Source: Neurospora tetraspora | Taxonomy: Eukaryota > Ascomycota > Sordariomycetes > Sordariales > Sordariaceae | Direction: 5' to 3' | Assembly (NCBI RefSeq): GCF_033439725.1 | Contig: NW_026944391.1 | Location: 1,116,001 to 1,180,000, forward strand | DNA: 64,000 nt | Part shown: positions 12,040 to 20,791 of the stretch, piece after piece | Position numbering within the stretch: position 1 is the first letter of the stretch | Layout of the letters: each line of letters starts with the position of its first letter | Made by a program: the position numbers and the translations under genes | The notes under the pieces: generated by a model | What the model saw: the letters and a program-made list of their open reading frames with translations, nothing else | Told to the model about the DNA's origin: nothing | Databases searched by the model: none

Positions 12040-13458
12040 ATGACGCGCCCCAGGAAATCGCCCATCCTCCTCCTCGATGGCACCGGCGTGGTCCCCTCCC
12101 GCATCGCCCACCGACTCTTCTTCTCGTCCTCGTCCGACAAGCACCCCTTGCTGATTGCCTCCACCCCCGGGACGGACCCCAACGGCGTGAAATTCGACCT
12201 TTACGATCCCACCACCTGGGAGAACCCTTTCGTTCGTGCTCAGGAGCTATTTGGCAGAGGCTCGGAAATGGAGAGCGAGGGCATGAAGGTCAAGTGCGGG
12301 TCGGAAGGAGACACGAACGAAACACCTACAGAGATGGACACAGCCGCAGATACCACTACTCCCCTGCAACAATTCGCCGCCGCAAGCAGCCCATCTACCT
12401 CGAGAAAACAAGCCCACCATACCAAGGGAACCCCAGTCATGATCCACTCCATCTACCTCACAGCTCCCAACAGCCCCCCTTCCAACGCCCACGTCCATTC
12501 GCACGCCTCCCGCACCGCCTCCCTCGCCGCCTCAGACGAGCAACAAAGAGCCCCCTCCCCTTCACCCTCCCAACAAGCATCCCTCCTCATGCAATTCGTG
12601 GACTATGCCCGCCTAAAGCACGGCACACGCCGCTTCGTCCTGCAGTCCTCTAGCGCTATGGAACCCGGCGGCTTTTCATTGGGGCGAGTGCACGCGCACC
12701 TGCGGGAGCTGGGCCAAAGGGGAGAGGCCGAGTGGGCAGTGCTGAGACCGACTTGGTGCCAGCAGGACTTTGAGCAGCCGTGCCATGTCAGGAGTATCAA
12801 GGAGGAGGGTAAGTTGTACTCGGCGACTGGCGGGGGGAAGATTCCATGGGTGTCGGCGGATGATATCGCGGCTGTGGCGGTGCAGGCGTTGACGAGGGAG
12901 GATGCCCCGAATACCGAGTATTTGATTCTAGGACCCGAATTGTTGGGGTATGATGATGTGAGTGTGCTTTTGTTTACTTGCTCCTTTTTTTTGATGATGC
13001 TGATCATTTGGCTCTTGGTTGTTTTCGTTTGTTGGGTGCTCTGCGTTATCCTTGTGCTCTCTTCCTTTGCAATCTTTTTCTGTCCCTGATATATCTTTGC
13101 GTGTTGTTAGTCTCCTGCCTTGTTACCTTTGCATGTTTACCACGGCCCAACATCCCCTGGATTTTGCGTTGGCGATAAACTTAATACTGACGACCCTCCT
13201 CCGTTACAGATCGCAAACACCCTCTCCTCCGTTCTCGGTCGCAAGATTGTCCATGTCGACCTCAGCAGTCACGCCCTTGAGCACCGCCATCAGTCGTTTG
13301 GCTGTTCAGAAGAGCACTCGCGCTTGATGAGCTCATTGGATACGGCAATCAAGTACGGGACGGAAAATAGGACGAATGATGTAGTTCTTAGTATGACTGG
13401 GAGCACGCCGAAGAGTTTCCGTCAGTATGCTGAGAGTATGAAGGAGATTTGGGTTTAG
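12040..13458 (+). CDS. NAD(P)-binding reductase of the festuclavine dehydrogenase (EasG/FgaFS) type
   Basis: Member of the extended short-chain dehydrogenase/NmrA-like family that includes the ergot-alkaloid enzymes EasG/FgaFS. Exons 12040-12957 and 13210-13458 join in frame to 388 residues; the 252-base intron is long for this genome. The N-terminus PILLLDGTGVVPSRIAHRL is the dinucleotide-binding loop, RFVLQSSS ends a core beta strand, LRPTWCQQDF and VSADDIAAVAVQAL match the family, and IANTLSSVLGRKIVHVDLS opens the C-terminal substrate part. A low-complexity segment (residues about 65-190, rich in Ser, Thr, Pro, His) interrupts the middle of the fold and makes the protein about 100 residues longer than usual. 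No prenyltransferase, P450 or other ergot-pathway gene lies nearby, so its substrate is unknown and ergot chemistry should not be assumed. Confidence 0.85.
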
Positions 13459-13760
13459 GTTGATGAAGGTACACAGCATGGAAGAGGGGATATTCAGGGG
13501 TGAATACGGCACGGCTCCCTTCCTATGTCTTCTTGGCCGTTCTACAACAGTATGTTGCTCACAAGGGATGGGGAAGTTTGTTTGCGAATCATACGTCAAG
13601 GGAATGGCAGATTGAACTTCGTGAACTCTAATATTCGACCCTATTAACCAATCCTTTATGTCCTAAATCCATACTTCCCCAACCATGCGCCTTAACAATC
13701 ATTCCCCGGCCGTGTCTCCCCATGTTTCTCTTGACCCACTCTTCGTTATATGTCCAATTT
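13459..13760. other. Convergent intergenic region
   Basis: About 300 bases between the reductase stop and the 3' end of the first HsbA pseudogene. Nothing recognised. Confidence 0.4.
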
Positions 13761-14805
13761 TTACTGAGCGGAAGCGGCGATACGCTTGTAAGCGTCAATG
13801 GCCGTGGCGTGGTGACAGTTGCGCTGAGAGCCGGAAAGTGTCTCCATCAAGCTTGCCCTCGCAGCGCCCCCCAACAAAGAAGTTTCCGAGATCCTGCCAT
13901 TCATTGATAGAATACGTCAGCAGCAACCAGTCCGCATCAAAGCCAGGTCAAGAACTGAGGAGGGCAAAACTTACACTATGGCGGCCAGGCCACCAAGCTG
14001 CTCAAGGCCCTGGGCTGGCCTGATACACATCAGGCTGCCCAATAGACTTAGAGGTACTTAATCGGCACCGTCTGGAAGATACGACTCGCCTTGCCAATCA
14101 AGATAAGATAGGTATTCAGCAACTACTGATTGATACAGTACGGACAAACTCCTTGTAGGTTGAGGTAATGGTGTTGCCGAAGACCGTCTCGTCTCGCCTT
14201 CCGCGTATTTAGGTGGTCTTGAAGTTATCGGCGTCCTTGTCCGGTTGATATCGGTGATGTGATGCCGCCGTAGATGATTTGCTAGCACGGCACGGGTGTT
14301 ACTTAGTCATCGCACCAGGCAACTGATCTACAAGCACCTAGACTAAACCCGGGGAAGGGTTCAGCCAGTCCAGATACGGGGTAAGTGGGTGGGAGCTTAC
14401 AGGAAATTGGAAGGTCCCTGGCCGAGGCGATGATAAGCAGAGGACTGGACTGTTGATGAGAGTAATCTGCCTTGCTAGAGTTTGAAGGTCTTGTGCCTTT
14501 GGGAAGGTGCGCTGTGCGCTTAGTAGGGAAGGTATAAAGACTTGGAATCTTGGGGCTTCTGTAGTTAGCTTTTCCTCCTAATCAATAACCACCTTATTCC
14601 TAAAACGACCCCCTCCTGGTACCAGGCCCTCCACAGTGGCTTTAACCTTCTTTGAAAGGACGCCTAGGGTGTCGACGGATTCTTGGACAGTGGTGTCGCG
14701 AGTGGTGAGCTTAGTAGTGGCGGGGTGGAGGACGGGTGCCGCAATGGCGAGGCTGGAGAGGGTACCTTAGCGAGGGCGGAGATGAGTGAGAACTGAGAAA
14801 CGCAT
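13761..14805 (-). pseudogene. HsbA-type hydrophobic surface-binding protein pseudogene, copy 1
   Basis: Reads on the minus strand as the remains of a fungal HsbA / cell-wall galactomannoprotein gene. The ATG at 14805 and signal-peptide pieces (MRFS, then SLISALA in another frame, then SLAIAAPVLHPATTKLTTRD) are visible, followed by a helix related to LQTLARQITLINSP, then ETVFGNTITSTYKEFVRTV, LLNTYLILIGKASRIFQTVP and the C-terminal IDAYKRIAASAQ with a stop at 13763-13761. These pieces lie in different frames: the reading frame is broken at least three times, including an in-frame stop twelve codons in. Intron positions still resemble those of the other copies. HsbA proteins are secreted and bind hydrophobic surfaces; this copy cannot make one. 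Confidence 0.8.
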
Positions 14806-15214
14806 TTTGATTGATGGTTTTTGTGGGTTGAAACATGAAGGGTGGATGAGAAGGTTGATGGAGTTGAAATTGAGGCTGATGATGAGAAAGCTGTTGATGA
14901 TGATGATGATGCTGATGATGGGAGAAGAAGAAGCAAATCCCAAAGGCAAAGTGAGGCCTTCTATGCTGTAAACCACCGCGGAATATTCTCAAAGAACACG
15001 GTACCTTATCCACAGAGCTACTAGCTGATTACTTATTGGTAAGGCTTGGTATTTCTGTCGATATATTATATATTATGGTAACGAAGCCCGCTATGGACAT
15101 GGGGAAAGAGCTACTTAATGAGTAGGGGGTTGAGGAAAGGTCCCACCACCGAACCGCACCACAACCCCCAAGTACCTATCGTCACTTTGGCACCAAAAGT
15201 TGTCCGATCAACGT
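14806..15214. other. Spacer between HsbA copies 1 and 2
   Basis: Upstream flank of copy 1 (on the minus strand) with a TGATGATGA-rich repeat at about 14877-14922, a variant of which also lies upstream of copy 2. The part near 15177-15224 is duplicated again near 17204-17246. No gene. Confidence 0.5.
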
Positions 15215-15941
15215 CTAGATTTGGAAGATCGAGTATCTCTTGATGGCCGCATCGAGAGTAAACTTGAGGTTCGACGCGTCGCCGCTGATAGCCGTCTTAG
15301 GCGTGTCCTGAGGGCAGTTGCCAATAACGGTGATTGCCAGTACCTGCCATGAGAGAAGTACGTTAGTAACTCCATCGCGGTGGATTGCATATTAGGAACG
15401 GTTAAGCTTACATCATACGCGCTCTCAAGGTTTTTGAGGGCTTCATGCGTAGGTACATGGTATCCATAGAGCGTGACCTGAGACGCCTTCTTTGTGAGGA
15501 CCTTCAAGGCTGCCTCATTGGCATTGGCAAATGTATCGTAGGCCCCAGAAATTTCTGCGCATTGTTCATCGCTGAAGGGTGCACTGGGTCCGGAAGACTG
15601 GGCGTCGACTATAAAGCGGTGGGTTCTCTTGATAAGGTTCTCGTAACCTTGGAGAACAAACTAGAAGACTGTTAGCATTCCCCTACTACCTCTACATAAG
15701 AAAAGGCTTAGTAAACTTACGTGGTATGTAAGTAGGACTTTGGCTCCTTCTAGCTCCTTTTCGTGTTCTCAAATTCATGTGCCTTGTCCGTAAGGTCGTT
15801 CAAGACTGTAACTGTGTCTTGGGAAGTGACGGTGCGAGCCGCTAGCTGGGCAGTGGCGTTGCGAGCCTCTAGCTGGGCCACAGGCTGGGCCATAACAACG
15901 CTACCAAGGGTAGCGATGGCAGAGATGAGTGAGAAACGTAT
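15215..15941 (-). pseudogene. HsbA-type hydrophobic surface-binding protein, copy 2, nearly intact pseudogene
   Basis: Minus-strand HsbA gene with three exon-like parts: 15941-15721, 15660-15412 and 15343-15215. Introns have canonical GTAAGT/GTAAGC donors and TAG/CAG acceptors. Exon 1 holds a signal peptide (RFSLISAIATLGSVVMAQP) and TVTSQDTVTVLNDLTDKAHEFE; exon 2 reads on through CAEISGAYDTFANANEAALKVL to EALKNLESAYD; exon 3 has IGNCPQDTPKT and ends AAIKRYSIFQI. Two faults stand out: the start codon is ATA where copy 1 has ATG, and exon 1 is one base short (221 rather than 222) in a run of A's near codon 62, giving an immediate stop. Exons 2 and 3 are clean, so decay is recent or a sequencing error is possible. 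A TATATAA box lies about 185 bases upstream. Confidence 0.82.
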
Positions 15942-17395
15942 TTTGGATGGATGGTTTGTGGGTTGAAAGGGTGGATGGGATTGGGCAGGTTGATGGGGTT
16001 AAGACTGAAGCTGATGAGAAAGATGCTAATGAGAAAGATGCTGATGATGATGGTAAGGTTGAAGCTGATGATGAAGCTGATGATGAGACAGGAAGTTTGA
16101 CCAAAGACAGAGGAAGTCAATGTTATATACTCCCTTCAATCCTGACTTTCCCAGGCGACGGAGCCAGGGCATCTTCACCTCTTCACCTCCCCCACTCTCA
16201 ACCATCCTCAATCGGGGTCCATTTGTATCCCAGTCACCGACGATCTTACCGCCATGTCCTTCACCTCCTTCAGTTCATCACCTCCATCACCTCGAATTAA
16301 CGAGATCTGCGGTTTGCCAGGGTCCATAGCGTATACTAGTTCGCTGATCCAGGTGTCTCTTGGGAGCTGAGGCTGAATGATCGACTAGATTAGGTTTGTA
16401 ATGCCCCTGGGATACCCTGGGATGCCACGTGGAGTGGAGGTGGACTAGGGGGTCGAGTAACTCCGGTCGGGTCGGTGTGATCCACACCAGGGTGTACTGG
16501 CCGATTGTAAGGAGCGGGAGGTGTACTTTCCGTACTCTTCCCTGCTGGTTGTCCTCGCGCATATGTTGCTTTGGGGATTTACGCACGCCATGCTACTGGG
16601 TGTTAAGAAAATTCATCATTTTAAGGGTCTAGCTTTCTACCTTCCTAGTGTCTCAATAGTGAGTCGGTGCGAGGTCAACCCTTCGGAGCAGAGAAAGAAA
16701 ACATTCATGGGATAATGATTACCTAAAGGAAGGGAATGCCGCATTGAGCAGCAAATTCCAGTATGCCATCGAATTTTGACGATGTGGTTTCGTGATCGGT
16801 GACCAGTGGTCCCCCGAAGTTAGAGCGTTTTGGCCGGTAGTTCACGAAGTTGACGTATGTGTGAAAGGATGTTTGGAAAAATGTAAGCGAGGCCCACATC
16901 AACCTAACCGACAAGTACAGGAAAGATGAATGATGATCAACTTGTTGATGGTTTTAAGAAGAAGCTAACTGGGTGACAGACTCTCCGAAGTCTGTCTCAA
17001 GTACATTGACACAGGTCGTTACCAAACCTAACATTGGTACGCTCTTGCCTGACAAGGCAGGCGTTCCGTCAAGTCCGACCTGGGAGTCAGACGAGGCATG
17101 GTTTCCCATGCCTCCATGTCCGTCCTCTCACATACTGGTTGATATTTGCGTTGATGTACTTGGAATGAAGCCCGCTACAGACTTTGGTAAGAACTACCTA
17201 TCGTCATGCGGCAACCAAAAGTTGTCCGATCAACGTCTACATTTAGCTGCATCTCTCCCTTTGACAGCGGTTCTGGCACGTCCCAGGATTTCCCTCCTTT
17301 GCAGACCTTCCTCCTCTTTGTATCGCCTGCTCTATATAGCTGGCGCTGCGCTCCAGCTTCAATTCAGTTAGCTGGATCTCTCCCACCCGAAAAAT
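15942..17395. other. Upstream flank of HsbA copy 2 and spacer
   Basis: Starts with the TGATGA-rich leader of copy 2 and its TATA box, then about 1.2 kb in which I see no gene. The segment 17170-17246 repeats sequence from 15085-15224, so the array was built by segmental duplication that included non-coding DNA. Confidence 0.5.
16123..16129 (-). promoter_or_regulatory. TATA box of HsbA copy 2
   Basis: TATATAA on the minus strand, 182-188 bases upstream of the former start codon of copy 2 in the right orientation. Function is inferred from position only. Confidence 0.4.
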
Positions 17396-17793
17396 CTATC
17401 GCGACAATGGAAGGGCACTATCATACGGGGCGGGAACCACTCTATTGGCCTGGTAAGCCTGGTAGGCCTTCTGAATATCCTCGCTGAGCTTCGACGACTC
17501 CTCTTTCACCTTGTTCTTAGGCGTGTCCTGAGGGCAGTTGCCAACAGCGGCGAATACCAGTGACTGCCATGAGAGAAGTATGTTAGTAACTCACTCTATG
17601 GCGGTGGATTGTGCATTAGGAACTAGTTAAGCTTACATCATACGCTCCCTCAAGGGAATAGAAGGCCTGCGCCATAGCTGGATGGAATGGCAGGCCCGAG
17701 AGGATACCCGACTTGCCAATTAGGATCTGCAAGGTGTCCTGATTGACCTTGAAAAATGTATGGTAGGCCTCAAAAATTGCCGTGCAATCGCTG
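17396..17793 (-). pseudogene. HsbA remnant, copy 3, 3' part only
   Basis: Minus-strand HsbA fragment lacking exon 1 and the start of exon 2. It begins abruptly at FSDCTAIFEAYHTFFKVNQ, runs to LEGAYD, has an intron with GTAAGC donor and CAG acceptor at the same places as copy 2, and ends with VGNCPQDTPKNKVKEESS, EDIQKAYQAYQANRV and a stop at 17398-17396. The frame is open throughout what is left. Its broken 5' end abuts copy 4 on the opposite strand, so the two form a head-to-head junction at 17793-17798. Without a start it is not expected to give protein. Confidence 0.8.
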
Positions 17794-17794
17794 A

Positions 17795-18462
17795 ATGCAG
17801 CCTGTGGCTCGCGCTCTCTCTTCTGAGGAGACTGTTAATGCCCTGACGGATCTTACCCAAAGGGCGCATGCCCTTATCGCACCTGCTCAGACTATCAATA
17901 TTGTCAATACTGTCGAATATTCTGTCGGCTATGGCCCCTTTGTTGTAAGTCTCTCACAAGCTGTATTCCTAGACCATCAAGCCAGAACTAATATCTTCTA
18001 GACAATCATCCGTGGCCAGAAGGATATCACCGCGGCGGGCTCGAGATTTATTTCAGAGCTGGATGGCACACAGCCGTTCGAGGACTGCACAACTATTACT
18101 AGCACCTTCAAGCAGTTTGTCCGTGTCAACCAGGACTACCTCAACGTCCTCATTGCCAAGGCAGGCCTCCTCGACATCGCCCCGCCGACCGTTGGCAAGC
18201 CTATGTCGACTTCGCTCAGAGAAGTCAAGGGCGTTTACGAGGTGAGTTCCGTTCCTAGCCTATAACAATTCCTTCCATCAGGCCATGACTGAGTTTTTTT
18301 ACTGACATATCCTATCACTTGTAGCCTATCAGCACCAGCCTCATCTCACTCTGCACCTCTACGGCTCCGGAACTCACTTTGCAGGCCAAAAACCTTAAAG
18401 AAACCCTCGATCTTACTATCCAGAAGTACGAGACGCTCGGACAGCGGTTCCAAAACAACTAA
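17795..18462 (+). CDS. HsbA-type protein, copy 4, open but without signal peptide
   Basis: Plus-strand HsbA gene with exons 17795-17944, 18002-18241 and 18325-18462, joined in frame to 175 residues. It carries the family helices EETVNALTDLTQRAHALI, QKDITAAGSRFISEL, TSTFKQFVRVNQDYLNVLIAK, LREVKGVYE, and ends LTIQKYETLGQRFQNN. The first ATG directly follows an in-frame TGA. Homology to copy 2 starts only at QPVA, just after where the signal peptide should end, so the secretion signal and promoter were lost when this copy was joined to the inverted remnant. As annotated it would make a cytosolic protein; an unseen upstream exon using the CAG at 17798-17800 as acceptor is possible. It may be transcriptionally dead. 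Confidence 0.65.
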
Positions 18463-20791
18463 ATCCAGACAGTCTATGGTGATGGTCAAACTTCCAAAGG
18501 AGATGCGACATCACAATGATGCTTCGCGTGCTCAAGGGGCGTGACCACCTCGTCAGACTGGTAGGAACAGACATAATGAATATGAGTTGGAAATCTACGG
18601 CATGGGTTTTATGGGTTTAGAAACAATGTTTTCAAGGGAAAAAAACAGGTCAAAGCACATAGTTGGCGGCTTCTTTTGGAGGATCAGTAAATGTCTCTTA
18701 TGCTACAATCGACACGATATCTTTATCGAACGTTTTCAGGTTCATGATACCTTCAACTGCCTGCAAATGAACATACGTTCGAACTCTCTTTTTTTTTTGA
18801 TGAAAACGGTACCTAGAAAATGAACACAACACAAAACCTTGTTGGGAACCAAGTGGTCATGATTGCCCATTCGTTCGCCATTCTAGCAACTCCACAGCCC
18901 ATTGTTCCCGCGTAGCGTAGCCGTGCCTTACAAATCTACCGGGGTTCCATGCTGTAATCCCAGTGTGCATCATCGCCAAATGCACCATTTAACAAGTTCA
19001 CCAAGCTCATCAGGGGTCATCAAGGTCATCACCACACGATGCCATACCCGATTAAGAAAAGCGCCGTTCAGGCTCCACTCCAAGTCCCCTGTTAATGGCT
19101 GTCCCGGTGCCGGCCAATTGGGTCCGCCCCGGTTTGGTTTTTGGGTGAGCGGGACGGTCGGGATGATGTCATCGTCTCCTTTGGCACCTGCAGGGGTTGA
19201 TGTTCACCGATTCGATTCGGACGAAAAAGAGAAAATCGATGATGTTCATTGGGATGAACTGGATTAGAAAGGATTACTAAGATGATAAGTATGGTTTGTT
19301 GTTCGGAGACATCGATCCATGTGAAGAATTCTCGTTGATATCGATGACACGGGTTTTGGGTTTGTCACTGTCAGTGATTCAAGTTTGGCAAATATTCTTC
19401 TTCTTCTCCTTTTCCTTTTGTTTGGCATTTTTCTTGCAGCTAGCTATATGCCCTACAAAGTATCGGAGTAATTCATCGGAGTTCGTTCTTCGTTGCACGA
19501 CTTGACACAAACCCATACCTACATACCACACGAAAGCACACGAAGCAAAAAGCTTGCAAGATCACTGCCTCACGAGTCACGGAAGAAACCGAAAAACGAG
19601 AAACGAAACACCACAGGAACTTTGTCATCAAAGGAACCAACCGTTCGAACCAAATCGTCAAACCCAAACATTCGTTCAGTTCGGACCACACATTTAAATC
19701 TGAGACCAGACCAGACCAGCCACCAGCCACCAGCCAGCCGCCCACGTTTCCTCACGATACTATATCGAAAAGTGCAGTGCAAAAAAGCCACACCACGAGC
19801 TTCGCCAAGGAATTGCAAAAAGCAGGTACGAGACTGTACGAACGAATCCCGATTCTTCAGTTCCTTTTCATGACTCGCGGACGCCTCAGGGTCTAGAACA
19901 GGGGTCTGTCTCTTCACCGCACCCGTTCCGTACCCGCTCTATACCCCCGTACTTTACCAACCTCCATTGAGTATCTTAGCTCAAGCTACACCGCATGGAT
20001 TGAATTGAAGCTGGTCCCTTGACGTTCCCTCTTGCCTTTATACATCAACGAATACCTGCCTTACTTTCTTCCACCATACTGAAATCATATTCGGATGACA
20101 TCTACACAACATCAATAATACATCTGCACCACGCCTACCTCACAGGAGCCAAGCCAATCTAACGCACTGCGCTGCACAGCTCGGTATACCTATCTATCTC
20201 AAAGACATTTCGGACGAACGAAAGTTTGGGGTGCAGCATACGAAAGCACGAAGACACGAACGAAACGCTGAACGACATTGAACAACCCCAATCAATCTTC
20301 CTAAACGTAGCCGACAACCAGAAACGAACACAACATCGGACCAAACTCAATCCAGTTGAGAAACCTCATACGAGACGAACGCCCGATCCGCATCACGCAT
20401 CGCATCACGCATGACACTTCATCGTACCACACCACATTACACCGCGCCGCTACAGTAAACTACCGACTGATCGAATCCGGACCGCATCGGGGTCCAACGA
20501 ATTGTTTGGTAATCGACTGCATTCTGCAAGGACAAGGACAAGCCTTCAGGAAACATCAACATCAGATCGACGTTGTTGATTCTTTTTTCCGATTTCGGCA
20601 CTTGCGCTCGTTGGGAAGAACGCGACAAGCAGACCGAGAAAGGAAGGACCGAGAAAGGAAGGACCGAGAAAGGAAGGACCGAGAAAGGAAGGGCCGAGAA
20701 TTGGAATCGACGACGATATTGGCATTCCCTTCTAAACGTCGAATCACTCATGAACCAGCACAAGCAATAACACCCAACCCAAGCCCTCGCC
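18463..20791. other. Intergenic region and long leader of the PAF-acetylhydrolase-like gene
   Basis: No gene seen. From about 19,490 the sequence becomes rich in CGAAC/ACGAA words and is probably the promoter and long 5' leader of the esterase gene. It contains a 15-bp tandem repeat listed separately. Confidence 0.5.
20632..20700. repeat. 15-bp tandem repeat, four exact copies plus a partial
   Basis: GACCGAGAAAGGAAG occurs four times in a row at 20632-20691, followed by a partial variant GGCCGAGAA. It lies about 95 bases upstream of the esterase ATG, probably within the transcribed leader. Repeats of this kind vary in number between strains. Confidence 0.9.
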
